NCBI RefSeq assembly: GCF_900115505.1 | Contig: NZ_FOWQ01000009.1 | Coordinates: forward strand, 1-64,000 | From: Geodermatophilus dictyosporus | Lineage (GTDB): Bacteria; Actinomycetota; Actinomycetes; Mycobacteriales; Geodermatophilaceae | Reading direction: 5' to 3' | DNA: 64,000 bases | Shown here: positions 43,039-51,878 of the stretch, piece after piece | Layout of the letters: each line of letters begins with the position of its first letter | Numbering within the stretch: position 1 is the stretch's first letter | Notes under the pieces: generated by a model | The model's database searches: none | Seen by the model: only the letters and a program-made list of their open reading frames with translations | Told to the model about the DNA's origin: nothing | Position numbers and translations under genes: made by a program

Positions 43039-43729
43039 CGGGGTCGACCCCGTCGACCGTCCCCCGCGAGGACAGCACCGCGAGCCGGGCGAACAGCTCC
43101 TCGGCGTACCAGCCCTCCTGCGCGGTCCGGGTGACCACCGCCGCGTGCGGCGCCCGGTCGTAGGCGAAGGCGTTGAGCGCCGCGGCGGAGTCCCAGACGC
43201 TGAAGGTGCCCTGCAGGCCCAGCGGCGCCTCGCCGATGCCGACGGCCATCCGCAGGCCCGGCGCGGTGTGCAGGTCGGCCGACACCGGCGGCACCGCCGA
43301 CCAGAACCTCGCCGCCCGGCGCAGCACCAGCCGCGCGCGGGTGACCGCCGCGACCGGCCCGTCCCAGCGCTGCGGCCGCGGGGAGCCGAACGGCTCACGG
43401 CCCGACCACCGGCCGCGCGCGACCAGCGGGCGCAGCCGCACCGACCACTCCTCGTCGGCGATGCGGCGCCAACTCGCGGCGACCGAGCCGTCGTCCAGGG
43501 CGTCGGCGGCGGCCTCGTCGTCCCACACGGCCAGCAGGCCCCACCGGCGGGGGTCGGCGTCGCGGACGGTGAAGGTGCGCCCGTCGCCGGTGCCCAGCAG
43601 CTTGGCGAAGCGCAGGCCGGGCGTGCGGGCCAGCGCCGGGCGCACCGACGCCATCCGCAGCGCCGCCCGCGGCACCGCCCGGCCGGGGACGCCCCACAGG
43701 TGCAGGGTCACCAGTGGCTGCGGGGTCAC
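43019..43729 (-). CDS. spheroidene monooxygenase (CrtA)-like protein
   Basis: A 236-residue protein with the fold of CrtA-type heme oxygenases. KLLGTGDGRTFTVRDADPRRWGLLAVW and GIGEAPLGLQGTFSVWDSAAALNAFAY followed by PHAAVVTRTAQEGWYAEELFARLAV are the conserved blocks. Actinobacterial homologues are often found without other carotenoid genes, and none is seen here. An oxygenase role is likely but the substrate is open. The GTG follows GGAGGATGG. Confidence 0.82.
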   Translation of the reverse strand: MTPQPLVTLHLWGVPGRAVPRAALRMASVRPALARTPGLRFAKLLGTGDGRTFTVRDADPRRWGLLAVWDDEAAADALDDGSVAASWRRIADEEWSVRLRPLVARGRWSGREPFGSPRPQRWDGPVAAVTRARLVLRRAARFWSAVPPVSADLHTAPGLRMAVGIGEAPLGLQGTFSVWDSAAALNAFAYDRAPHAAVVTRTAQEGWYAEELFARLAVLSSRGTVDGVDPAAQPAG

Positions 43730-43766
43730 GGGTCCATCCTCCACGTCGTGCGCGGTGCCGACCGGT

Positions 43767-43791
43767 CGGTTGACCGGCGGGACCGGGGGTA
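43767..43791 (+). promoter_or_regulatory. SigB/SigF-like promoter before the FNT channel gene
   Basis: GGTT (43767-43770), 15 bases and GGGTAA (43786-43791) match the GTTT-N14/15-GGGTAT pattern of general-stress sigma factors. The ATG is only 11 bases after the -10, so the transcript would have almost no leader. Confidence 0.5.
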
Positions 43792-43801
43792 ACCGGCGCG
43801 C

Positions 43802-44728
43802 ATGCCACGGGCGGAGGACGGGGAGGGCGACGGCTGGACCCGCCCGGGCGTGGGGTCGGACCCGGCCCGGGACCCGGAGGTGGCCGAGAAGCCCGTCGAG
43901 GAGACGCTCACCCGGGCGATCGACGAGGGCCGGCGCCGCATCTCGCGGAAGACCTGGCCGCTGCTCGCCACGGGGGTGCTCGGGGGCATCGACGTCGGCA
44001 CCGGTGTGCTCGCCCTGCTGTTCGTCGAGCACGAGACGCAGAGCGTCGTGCTCGCCGGCCTGGCCTTCAGCATCGGCTTCGTCGCGCTGAGCCTGGCGCG
44101 CAGCGAGCTGTTCACCGAGGACTTCCTCGTGCCCGTCACCACGGTCATCGCCCGGCAGGCGCGCTTCCGCATGCTGCTGCGGCTGTGGGCGGGGACGCTG
44201 GCCGCCAACCTCGTCGGCGGGTGGCTGTTCACCTACCTGGTCATGAAGGGGTTCCCGCAGTTCGCCGACACGGCGATCAAGGCGGGGCACCACTACGTGC
44301 AGCTCGGGCTGGGGGTGACGGCGTTCTCGCTGGCCGTCCTCGGCGGGACCGTCATCACCCTGATGACGTGGATGCAGCACACGACCGAGTCGGCAGGGCT
44401 GCGGCTGGTCCCCGCGGTCACCGGCGGCTTCCTCCTCGCCGGCGCCCAGCTCAACCACGCCGTCGTCAACTCGCTGCTGATGTTCGCCGCGCTGCACACC
44501 GGCCGTGCGCCGTTCGGGTACCTCGAGTGGCTCCAGACCGCGGGACTGGCGGCGGCCGGGAACATCGTGGGCGGGGTCCTGCTCGTCACGCTGCTGCGGG
44601 TCCTCCAGTCGCCGCACACCGTGCAGCGCGAGCGGGAGGAGCCCGCGGCCGGGGTGCCGATGGGCGACGACGCGCGGCACGACCCCGACGCGCGCAGCGA
44701 CCGGCCGACGAGCGAGCCGGGGATCTAG
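43802..44728 (+). CDS. formate/nitrite transporter (FNT) family protein
   Basis: A 308-residue FNT channel with six membrane helices between residues about 50 and 280. Typical segments are GVLGGIDVGTGVLALLFV, ELFTEDFLVPVTTVIARQA (the L-F-T-E-D-F loop), ANLVGGWLFTYLV, LTWM-type helix ends and LLAGAQLNHAVVNSLLMF. Such channels pass formate, nitrite or related monovalent anions. The acidic/Arg-rich termini are cytosolic. The stop overlaps the stop of the convergent serine hydrolase gene (CTAG). Confidence 0.88.
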   Translation: MPRAEDGEGDGWTRPGVGSDPARDPEVAEKPVEETLTRAIDEGRRRISRKTWPLLATGVLGGIDVGTGVLALLFVEHETQSVVLAGLAFSIGFVALSLARSELFTEDFLVPVTTVIARQARFRMLLRLWAGTLAANLVGGWLFTYLVMKGFPQFADTAIKAGHHYVQLGLGVTAFSLAVLGGTVITLMTWMQHTTESAGLRLVPAVTGGFLLAGAQLNHAVVNSLLMFAALHTGRAPFGYLEWLQTAGLAAAGNIVGGVLLVTLLRVLQSPHTVQREREEPAAGVPMGDDARHDPDARSDRPTSEPGI

Positions 44729-45897
44729 CGCGGGCCGAACGCCACCGCACGGAACGCGCCGAACACCGCCGGGGGAGCGGGGGAGTCCCACATCTGGTTG
44801 GTGAGCAGCACCGCCGTCGTCCCGGTGACGGGGTCGGTCCACCAGGAGCCGCCCAGGCCGCCGTCCCAGCCGTAGGAGCCGGCGTGCCGGCCGCCGGGCT
44901 CGTCGGTGCGCCGGACGCCGAGGCCGAGTCCCCAGCCGCCGCCCTCGTCGTCGACCGGGCCGACCTGCTCGGTGAGCATCGCGCGCACGGTGTCCGCACC
45001 GAGCACCGGGGCCCCGCCGGTCCGCAGCGCGCGGCCGAGGGCGGCGAGGTCGTCGACCGTGGACACCAGCCCGTCGGCACCGTCGGGGAAGGCCGGCAGC
45101 GAGGTCCACTGGCCGTCGGCGGGGTCGTACACCCGGCGGGCGCCGGCGTCGTCCGGCGGGGTCCAGTGCGGGCCGAACCGGTCCCGGGCGTGCGCGGGCA
45201 CGGCGAAGCCGGTGTCGTTCATGCCCAGCGGGGTGAGCACCCGCTCGGCGAGCACCTCGGGCAGCGGCCGGCCGGCGGCCCGGGCGAGGAGGACGCCGAG
45301 CACGCTGGCACCCACGTGGTACAGCCAGCGCTCGCCGGGCTGGTGGGCCAGCGGCACGGTGGCGACCCGGCGCAGCCACTCGTCGGGCGGGGGTGCGCCC
45401 TGCGGCGCCGGTGGCCCGGCGGGCAGGCCGGTGGCGGCGAGGGCGGCCACCGTCGGCGTCGGCCACGGCGCCGTGAAGTCGATGCCCAGGCCCAGGCGGA
45501 ACGTGAGGACGTCGCGGACCGTGATCGGACGCCGGGCGGGCACCGTGCCGGCGGCCGCGTCGGCGGGGTCGGCCAGCACCCGCCGCCCGGCGAGCTCGGG
45601 CAGGTGGCGGTCCACCGGCTCGTCGAGGCCGAGCGTGCCGTCCTCGACCAGCGTGAGCGCGGCGACCGCGACCACGGGCTTGGTCACCGAGGCGATGCGG
45701 AAGACCGCGTCCGGCGTCAGCGCGTCGCCCCCGGCCGGGGCGTGCGCGCCGGCCGCGCCACGGGCCACCTCACCGTCGCGCTCGACCCGCCAGGCCGCGC
45801 CCGGCACCTCGCCCGCGGCCACCGCCCGCGCCACCGCCTGCTCCACGTCCCGCGCCAACCCCATGGGGGGACGACCGGAGCCGGGACGCGGACTCAT
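44725..45897 (-). CDS. beta-lactamase-fold serine hydrolase
   Basis: A 390-residue class C beta-lactamase/esterase-type protein. The Ser-Lys pair is in FRIASVTKPVVAVAAL near residue 70. The Tyr motif is WLYHVGASVLGVLLARAAG, and the third motif, normally KTG or HxG, is HAGSYGWDGGLGGSWW. No signal peptide is visible, so it is likely a cytoplasmic esterase or peptidase and not a secreted beta-lactamase. The ATG at 45897 or the in-frame ATG at 45864 may be the start, and neither has a clear ribosome site. Confidence 0.85.
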   Translation of the reverse strand: MSPRPGSGRPPMGLARDVEQAVARAVAAGEVPGAAWRVERDGEVARGAAGAHAPAGGDALTPDAVFRIASVTKPVVAVAALTLVEDGTLGLDEPVDRHLPELAGRRVLADPADAAAGTVPARRPITVRDVLTFRLGLGIDFTAPWPTPTVAALAATGLPAGPPAPQGAPPPDEWLRRVATVPLAHQPGERWLYHVGASVLGVLLARAAGRPLPEVLAERVLTPLGMNDTGFAVPAHARDRFGPHWTPPDDAGARRVYDPADGQWTSLPAFPDGADGLVSTVDDLAALGRALRTGGAPVLGADTVRAMLTEQVGPVDDEGGGWGLGLGVRRTDEPGGRHAGSYGWDGGLGGSWWTDPVTGTTAVLLTNQMWDSPAPPAVFGAFRAVAFGPR

Positions 45898-45917
45898 CGG
45901 TGCGGCACCATCCGGGC

Positions 45918-46273
45918 ATGACCGCGCCCGGCCCCGTCGAGGAGTACCTGGCCGCGCTGCCCGCGGAGGCGTGGGCGGCGCTGGAGCAGGTCCGCGCCGC
46001 CGTCCTGCGGGGCATGCCCGGCGCCACGGAGACCATCCGCCACGGCATGCCCGCCGCGGTGCTCGGGGGCCGCTACGGCCTGCACCACGCCGCGTGGGGG
46101 AAGCACGCGGCGCTCCACCCGGTGCCGGTGTTCGACGGGGGATCGAGGCCGCGGTGGCGCCGCTGCGCTCCGGCGAGGACGCCGTCCACCTCCGCTACGG
46201 CCGCCCGGTGCCCGCTGACCTGGTCGAGCGGATCGCGTCCGCGGTGGCCGCCCTCCGCAGCGACGACAGGTAG
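45918..46273 (+). pseudogene. DUF1801 (YdhG-like) gene with a one-base frameshift
   Basis: Starting at the ATG 45918, the frame gives VEEYLAALPAEAWAALEQVR and ETIRHGMPAAVLGGRYGLHHAAWGKHAALHPVPVFDG, the first part of DUF1801. The family end, EAAVAPLRSGEDAVHLRYG followed by PVPADLVERIASAVAAL, continues in another frame to a stop at 46273. One extra G in the run of five G at 46137-46141 would join them into a 119-residue protein of normal size. It may be a sequencing error, a phase-variable tract or a fresh mutation. Confidence 0.7.
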
Positions 46274-46782
46274 CGGCGGGTCGCGAGCCCCTGCACGAGA
46301 CGGGCCACCGGCGGCACCGCCCGGGCGACGGGCGTGGCCAGCCGCGAGAACACCCGGATGGTCGCGACGACGTCGCCGTCGCCGGTCAGCCGCACGGTGA
46401 AGCGCTCCTCGCCGCTCTCCGGGTGCCCGGGCAGCGTGCCGTAGGCGAAGCCGCGCTCGTCGCCGGTGGGCTGCGCCCACACCACCCGGCACGGGATGTC
46501 GTAGCCGAGCCGCGGCAGCCCCGCCGTCAGCACGACGACCGTGCCCACCTCGCGGGGCGACCCGGTCGCGCGCACCCGCAGGCCCACGCTGCGCTGCGGC
46601 GTCCAGTCGAACACCGCCGCCGCGACCCGCTCGAGGGTCTCTCGCCCGGAGCCGACCACCTCGGTCCACTCGCCGTGCAGGTAGCCGGCCGGCAGCTCGG
46701 CGTCCCCGGTGGCGCCGACCTCGGCGTAGGTGAGCGGGGTGTCACGGAGGTCGGCGGGGGAGACGGCGCGGAGGAGGCCCAT
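46195..46782 (-). CDS. DUF1990 family protein
   Basis: A 195-residue protein of a family of unknown function that is common in actinobacteria and plants. LTYAEVGATGDAELPAGYLHGEWTEVVGSG is the characteristic N terminus. AVFDWTPQRSVGLRV, FAYGTLPGHPESGEERF and LATPVARAVPPVARLVQGLATRRYLSSLRRA follow. Its 3' end overlaps the convergent DUF1801 reading frame by 79 bases. A diverged piece of the same family lies at 49360-49445. Confidence 0.88.
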   Translation of the reverse strand: MGLLRAVSPADLRDTPLTYAEVGATGDAELPAGYLHGEWTEVVGSGRETLERVAAAVFDWTPQRSVGLRVRATGSPREVGTVVVLTAGLPRLGYDIPCRVVWAQPTGDERGFAYGTLPGHPESGEERFTVRLTGDGDVVATIRVFSRLATPVARAVPPVARLVQGLATRRYLSSLRRAATADAIRSTRSAGTGRP

Positions 46783-46821
46783 GCACCGAGTCTGCGACGC
46801 CGCGCCGTCCGGCCGCGCCGA

Positions 46822-49014
46822 TCAGCGTGCGCGGGCGAGGTCCCGGCTCCCCGCGGCCAGCGGCTCGCCCTCGGACCCGCGGACGCCGTAGCGGGCGTAG
46901 AACCGCCTCAGCGGCTCCGGCGCCCACCAGTTCGCCCGGCCGAGGAGCCGCATGGTGGCCGGCACCAGCAGCGCCCGCACGACCGTCGCGTCGACCACGA
47001 TGGCGATGAGCATCGCCACCCCGATCATCTTGATCAGGACGACGTCGGAGACGGAGAAGGCGCCGATCACCACGATCAGCAGGAGCGCCGCGCTGGTGAT
47101 GATGCCGCCGGTGCGCTGCAGCCCGGTGGCCACGGCGGCGGTGTTGTCGCCGGTGAGGTCGTACTGCTCCCGGATCCGGGACATGAGGAAGACCTCGTAG
47201 TCCATGGACAGCCCGAAGACGATGGCCAGCACCAGGATCGGCGAGGTGGCCTCGACGAACCCGGTCGGCGTGAAGCCCAGGAACCCGGAGAGGTTCCCGT
47301 CCTGGAAGATCCACACCAACGCGCCGAAGGACGCGCCCAGCGACAGGACGTTCATCAGCACGGCCTTGAGCGGCAGCACGACCGAGCCGAAGGCCACGAA
47401 GAGCAGGACGAACGACGTCGCCGCCACGAGGAGGGCCATCCACGGCAGCAGGTCGCCGAGGCTGTCGAGCAGGTCGGCGTACACCGCGCCGGGGCCGCCG
47501 ACGAGGACCTCGGCGCCGTCCGGTGCGGGCACCTGCCGGACCGCCTCCACCAGGTCCCGGCCCTCGCTCCCCATCGCGTTCACGTCCGCGGCGATCACCA
47601 CCCGTGCCGTGCTCCCGGCGACCTCGGCGACCGTGGCCCCGTCCACCCGCGGGACGCCACCGACCGCGTCGACGTAGGACTGCAGCGCCGCGCTGCCCTC
47701 CGGCGTGTCGGCAGGACCGGTGAGGGTGAGCACCGCCTCGACCGGCCCAGACGGGCTCGGCGGGAAGTCCTGCTCGATCGTCTCGGCGACGACCCGGCTC
47801 TCCGCGTCCTCGGGCATGGCGCGCACGTCGATGCCCCCGAACTCCGCGCGCGTGAACGGCAGGGCCAGCGCGACGAGCAGTGTCCCCACGACCAGCGTGT
47901 ACAGCACCGGACGGCGCATGACGCTGTGCGCGATGCGGTACCAGGCCCCGTCGCGTTCGACGTCGGCGTGCGCCGGGCGCCGTCGCCGGCGGACGAGGCG
48001 CCGCACCGACAGGGCGTCGACGCGGGGACCGAGGACGGCCAGCAGCGCCGGCAGCAGGGTGAGCGCGGCGAGCATCGCGATGAACACGGCACTCATCCCG
48101 CCGAAGCCCATCGAGCGCAGGAACACCTGCGGGAAGACCAGCAGGCCGGCGAGCGAGACCGCGACGGTGACGCCGGAGACGGCGACCGTGCGCCCGGCGG
48201 TCGCCATGGTCCGGGCGAGCGCGTCCTCCACGGTGGCCTGCCGGCGGACCTCCTCGCGGAACCGGCTGACCACGAACAGCCCGTAGTCGATGGCCAGCCC
48301 GAGGCCGAGCACGGTGACCACGTTGACCGCGAAGATCGACACGTCGGTGACCAGTCCGAAGGCGCGCAGGGCCGCGAAGGAGCCGAGGATCGCGGTCACG
48401 CCGATCGCCAGGGGCAGGGCGGCCGCGGCGAGGCCACCGAAGATGACGACGAGCAGGATCGCCAGGACCGGCAGCGAGATCGTCTCCGCCGTCGCGATGT
48501 CCTCGCTCACCAGGACGTTCATGTCCCGGTTGAGGGTCACCTCGCCGCCGAGCCGGGTGGTCAACCCGGGGACGGCCAGGTCGCCCTCGATGGCGTCGAG
48601 GACGTCCTCCCGCTCGTCCTCGTCGCCACGCAGGCTGAGGACGGCGTAGGTGCTGCGCCGGTCCTCGCTCACCAGGAAGGCCGCGCCCGTGTCGAACCAG
48701 GACACGGTGCGCAGCACGTCGTCCTCGGGCAGGGCGCCGAGCGTGGCGGTGACCGCCTCGGCGTAGGCCGGGTCGTCGACCGTCGTCGACCCGCTCGAGT
48801 ACAGGACGACGACGTCGGCCGCACTGCGGCCCAGCTCGCGCTCGGCCAGTTCCCCGGCCCGCGCACTCTCGCTGTCGGGGTCGGAGAAGCCGCCGCCGGT
48901 CATCTCGCCGAAGACGCCGGTGCCCCAGACGCCGGCGAAGACGACGAACGCCAGGGAGAGCGCCAGGACCCAGCGGCGCCGGTGGTACACGGTGCGACCC
49001 AGTGCCTCGAACAC
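46822..49014 (-). CDS. MMPL/RND family transporter
   Basis: A 730-residue membrane transporter. The first helix (WVLALSLAFVVFAGVWGTGVF) is followed by a large extracytoplasmic domain and five helices beginning LPVLAILLVVIFGGLAAAAL with GLAIDYGLFVVSRFREE (the proton-relay Asp-Tyr region). The arrangement is repeated in the second half with GLSMDYEVFLMSRIREQY. MMPL proteins export lipids or other hydrophobic molecules, driven by protons. The GTG at 49014 has GGGAGGG, and the ORF extends further upstream without family similarity. It stands alone with no adjacent regulator. Confidence 0.93.
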   Translation of the reverse strand: MFEALGRTVYHRRRWVLALSLAFVVFAGVWGTGVFGEMTGGGFSDPDSESARAGELAERELGRSAADVVVLYSSGSTTVDDPAYAEAVTATLGALPEDDVLRTVSWFDTGAAFLVSEDRRSTYAVLSLRGDEDEREDVLDAIEGDLAVPGLTTRLGGEVTLNRDMNVLVSEDIATAETISLPVLAILLVVIFGGLAAAALPLAIGVTAILGSFAALRAFGLVTDVSIFAVNVVTVLGLGLAIDYGLFVVSRFREEVRRQATVEDALARTMATAGRTVAVSGVTVAVSLAGLLVFPQVFLRSMGFGGMSAVFIAMLAALTLLPALLAVLGPRVDALSVRRLVRRRRRPAHADVERDGAWYRIAHSVMRRPVLYTLVVGTLLVALALPFTRAEFGGIDVRAMPEDAESRVVAETIEQDFPPSPSGPVEAVLTLTGPADTPEGSAALQSYVDAVGGVPRVDGATVAEVAGSTARVVIAADVNAMGSEGRDLVEAVRQVPAPDGAEVLVGGPGAVYADLLDSLGDLLPWMALLVAATSFVLLFVAFGSVVLPLKAVLMNVLSLGASFGALVWIFQDGNLSGFLGFTPTGFVEATSPILVLAIVFGLSMDYEVFLMSRIREQYDLTGDNTAAVATGLQRTGGIITSAALLLIVVIGAFSVSDVVLIKMIGVAMLIAIVVDATVVRALLVPATMRLLGRANWWAPEPLRRFYARYGVRGSEGEPLAAGSRDLARAR

Positions 49015-49480
49015 GGACCCTCCCTGCTCCCGGTGGCGGCTGGTCAGGTGCCCGACGGGCGACGGCAGTCCGGCGCCTGCCGCGGTCGTCGGGGTCCGGG
49101 ACCGGCCGGTGCCCGATGACCGGGAGTCCCCGGCCACCCGTCCGGGGGGCGCGGGTGCGGTGACGGTCGTCCCGGCGACACGGTGCCCGTCAGCTCGGCG
49201 GTGCGGCCGTCACGGTCCTCGTCCACGTCCGCCCCCCGCGTCCGCTCTCGCCGGACCGGCCACGACGGCGGTCCCGACGCCCGGACGGGAGCATGACGGC
49301 CCGACCCGCCGCAGGGAACGGGGTACGGCACGGTGTCCCGGGTCGACGACGGCCCGCAGCCCGGCGTCCCCGTGGCGCCGACCTCGGCGCAGGTGGACGG
49401 CGCGTCGCGCAGGCCCTCGGGCGACGCGGCCCGGGACAGGCCCGTCGCACCGGTGGGGACCGCGTAGGTTGACCGGCACT
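49015..49480. other. 466-base intergenic region with one gene relic
   Basis: Apart from the DUF1990 relic at 49360-49445 and a TAGGTT at 49466-49471 that may be the -10 for the HipA-like gene, I see no coding sequence, repeat or RNA structure that I can support. The ORFs through it are by-products of the GC content. Confidence 0.5.
49360..49445 (-). pseudogene. DUF1990 N-terminal fragment
   Basis: Read on the minus strand from 49445, an ACG in place of the start is followed by GLSRAASPEGLRDAPSTCAE and then VGATG. This closely matches the N terminus of the DUF1990 protein encoded at 46195-46782 (GLLRAVSPADLRDTPLTYAE, then VGATG). A lost base then shifts the frame (GDAGLRA continues in the next one), and similarity stops. 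It is a broken partial duplicate with no start codon. Confidence 0.65.
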
Positions 49481-50335
49481 GTGCTGCCCGCCGTCACCGC
49501 CACCCGCTACGTCACCCCGCTGCGCGAGGGTGGCTCGCTGCCCGGGCTCATGGAGGCCGACGACCTGGGGACCTACGTGGTCAAGTGGCGCGCCGCCGGG
49601 CAGGGCGTGCGGGTGCTCGTCGCCGAGGTGGTGTGCGGCGAGCTGGCCCGGGCGCTGGCCCTGCCGGTGCCCGCGCTGGTCACCGTCGACGTCGCCCCGC
49701 AGCTGGCGGTGGGGGAGCCCGACCCCGAGGTGCAGGAGCTGCTGCAGCGCTCGGCGGGGCTCAACCTGGGGCTGGACTACCTGCCCGGCGCGCTGGACTT
49801 CGAGGCCGGCGCCGGCCAGGTGGACGCCGAGCTGGCCGGCCGCGTGCTCTGGTTCGACGCGCTGGTGGGCAACGTCGACCGCTCCTGGCGCAACCCGAAC
49901 ATGCTGTTCTGGCACGGCCGGCTGCAGCTCATCGACCACGGCGCGGCGCTGACGTTCCACCACCACTGGCCCGGCGCGCGGGCCGCCGTCGCCCGGCCCT
50001 ACGACGCCTCGCAGCACGCGCTGCTCGAGTGCGAGCCCGACGTGCGCGCCGCCGACGCCGCCCTCGCCGGCCGGGTCACCCGCGCCCTGCTCGACGGCGT
50101 CCTCGGCCAGGTGCCCGACGACTGGCTCGAGGGCCCCTCGCCCGACGACGCCCCCGACGACGTCCGCGCCCGCTACGCCGACCAGCTGCTGGCCCGCCTC
50201 GCCGCGCGCGACGCCTGGCTCCCCGGGGTGGTGGCCGCGGCCGCGGCCGGGGGCAGCCGCCGCCGGGCCCCGCGCGGGGAGAACCGCCCCGCCTGGCTCG
50301 GCCCCCCGCCACCGCCCGGGGTGCGCCAGCGGTGA
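49481..50335 (+). CDS. HipA-family kinase-like protein
   Basis: A 284-residue protein with the kinase core of HipA-like proteins. GLMEADDLGTYVVKWR holds the ATP Lys, and VLWFDALVGNVDRSWRNPNMLFW has the catalytic D-x-x-N region. LQLIDHGAAL is the metal-binding Asp motif. It lacks the HipA N-terminal domain and has no HTH partner (HipB) nearby. It is coupled by a GTGA overlap to a DUF3037 gene. TAGGTT ten bases before the GTG may be the -10 of a leaderless transcript. Confidence 0.8.
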   Translation: MLPAVTATRYVTPLREGGSLPGLMEADDLGTYVVKWRAAGQGVRVLVAEVVCGELARALALPVPALVTVDVAPQLAVGEPDPEVQELLQRSAGLNLGLDYLPGALDFEAGAGQVDAELAGRVLWFDALVGNVDRSWRNPNMLFWHGRLQLIDHGAALTFHHHWPGARAAVARPYDASQHALLECEPDVRAADAALAGRVTRALLDGVLGQVPDDWLEGPSPDDAPDDVRARYADQLLARLAARDAWLPGVVAAAAAGGSRRRAPRGENRPAWLGPPPPPGVRQR

Positions 50336-50724
50336 GCCGGGAGACCTTCGAGTACGCCGTGCTGCGCGTGGTGCCGCGGGTGGAGCGGGGCGAGGTGCTC
50401 AACGCCGGCGTCCTCGTCTACTGCCGCCAGTTCGACTACCTGGGCAGCCGCGTGCACCTCGACGCCGACCGGCTGCGCGCGCTGGACCCGACCGCCGACC
50501 CCGAGGCGATCCGCCGGGCGCTGCAGGCCGCCGCCGACGTCTGCGCGGCCGACCCCGCCGCGGGGGCCGCCGGCCGCGAGGCGCTGGGCTCGCGGTTCCG
50601 CTGGCTGACCGCGCCGCGCAGCACGGTGGTGCAGCCCGGGCCGGTGCACACGGGTCTCACCGAGGACCCCGACGCCGAGGCCGACCGCCTGCTACACCTG
50701 CTGGTGCTTCCGGTCGAGGGGTGA
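50332..50724 (+). CDS. DUF3037 family protein
   Basis: A 130-residue protein. FEYAVLRVVPRVERGEVLNAGVLVYCRQFDYL is the family signature, and GREALGSRFRWLTAPRSTVVQPGPVHTGLTEDPDAEADRLLHLLV the second half. The function is unknown. The family is found next to HipA-like kinases in many bacteria, and here the start overlaps the kinase stop. The pair behaves like a conserved two-gene unit. Its end overlaps the convergent membrane protein gene by 33 bases. Confidence 0.82.
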   Translation: MSRETFEYAVLRVVPRVERGEVLNAGVLVYCRQFDYLGSRVHLDADRLRALDPTADPEAIRRALQAAADVCAADPAAGAAGREALGSRFRWLTAPRSTVVQPGPVHTGLTEDPDAEADRLLHLLVLPVEG

Positions 50725-51432
50725 GCGGTCCACGGGCGGGCGGACGACGTCCGGACCGAGCCCGGCCGACCCGTCCTCCTCGGGTGGACGTCGGTCCCGG
50801 CGGGCGGGCCGGCTGACGGACAGGACCGGCACCGTGAGCCACACGATCGCACCGAGCAGCTTGGCGCCGTCCTCCGCGATGAGGATCTGACGGTGGACGA
50901 CCTGGTCGAACAGGACCGAGACGGCGAGGAGCGCACCCCCGCACAGCAGCGCGGTCGTCGGCCCGCGCCGGCCCCCACGGAGGAACAGGACCAGGAGCAG
51001 TGCGGCGGTCACGGCGTACACCAGCAGGAAGGCCTTCTGCGGGACGCCGTTGTCCGGGCCGACGGCCTCGTGCAGCTGGAGGGCGTCGTCGGCCGCGAGG
51101 GCGAGGACGAAGGCGGCCAACGTGCCGAGCCGGGCGCGCTCCCCCGGTTCCAGCCACGCGACGAGCACGGCCAGCCCGGCGACGGTCGCCCACACCATGG
51201 CGTTGAGCTGGCTGACCGAGCCCGTGTACCACGGCAGGTCGGCCAGCGCGGGTCCGTCCCGGGTGAAGACGGCGACCGGCTCGTCGAAGAAGGCCGACGC
51301 CAGCAGGGTCAGCGCCAGGACCAGCCCTCCGGCGATCAGCGCGACGAGGACGACCTTCCAGGACGACAGGCTGGACGGATCGCGGTGAGAGCGGTTCCAG
51401 AGGTCGGCTGAGGAGGCCTGTCCGTTGCGCAC
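50692..51432 (-). CDS. six-helix membrane protein of unknown function
   Basis: A 246-residue protein with about six membrane helices, from VVLVALIAGGLVLALTLLAS near residue 28 to LLGAIVWLTVPVLSVS near residue 200, and a hydrophilic Arg/Pro/Asp tail. The family is not recognised. Upstream, TAGAGT at 51439-51444 lies just before the GTG start, so a leaderless transcript is likely. Confidence 0.6.
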   Translation of the reverse strand: MRNGQASSADLWNRSHRDPSSLSSWKVVLVALIAGGLVLALTLLASAFFDEPVAVFTRDGPALADLPWYTGSVSQLNAMVWATVAGLAVLVAWLEPGERARLGTLAAFVLALAADDALQLHEAVGPDNGVPQKAFLLVYAVTAALLLVLFLRGGRRGPTTALLCGGALLAVSVLFDQVVHRQILIAEDGAKLLGAIVWLTVPVLSVSRPARRDRRPPEEDGSAGLGPDVVRPPVDRSPLDRKHQQV

Positions 51433-51549
51433 CCGAGAACTCTAGGTGACGCCACGGTCACGGAGACGTCCCTCGAACGGGCGAATCGCGTGCCGGTCCG
51501 GCCTCGGCGAGCAGCGGGCCGCTGCGGGGAGGCGCCTGGACGGACCCGG

Positions 51550-51843
51550 TCACCCGGGCAGCAGTGCGTCGATCCGGCGGGCCAGCTCCAGGTCGAGGTC
51601 GGTCACGCCCGACGCGGAGTGGCTGACCAGCGTCAGGTGCAGCGTGCGCCAGCGCAGGTCGACGTCGGGGTGGTGGTCCATGGCCTCGGCGACGAAGCCG
51701 ATCCGCACGATCGCGGCCACGGCGTCGGCGAAGCCGGGCAGCTCGACGCTGCGGCGGATGCCGTCGGCGCCGCCCGACCACTGCGGCAGCTCCCGCAGGG
51801 CGGCGGCGACGGCGTCGGGGGACAGGCGCGGCGGTCGGGGCAC
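51550..51843 (-). CDS. 4a-hydroxytetrahydrobiopterin dehydratase (PCD/DCoH)
   Basis: A 97-residue pterin-4a-carbinolamine dehydratase. MDHHPDVDLRWRTLHLTLVSHSASGVTDLD shows the HHP and the later W, H and D of the active site. The enzyme regenerates pterin cofactors, and homologues with a role in Moco metabolism are known. No pterin hydroxylase gene is visible nearby. A GTG at 51843 is used. Confidence 0.9.
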   Translation of the reverse strand: MPRPPRLSPDAVAAALRELPQWSGGADGIRRSVELPGFADAVAAIVRIGFVAEAMDHHPDVDLRWRTLHLTLVSHSASGVTDLDLELARRIDALLPG

Positions 51844-51878
51844 CCCGCCATCCTGCCGTGCTGGGACGAGGTCCTCCG

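Noticed and set aside
46423..49119. 898-codon + ORF opposite DUF1990 and the MMPL transporter gene
   Set aside because: It is an His/Asp/Arg/Gly-rich antisense shadow of a clear membrane transporter.
49044..49331. 95-codon minus ORF in the gap before the HipA-like gene
   Set aside because: It is Arg/Pro-rich, without a ribosome site or recognisable motif, and overlaps no conserved segment.
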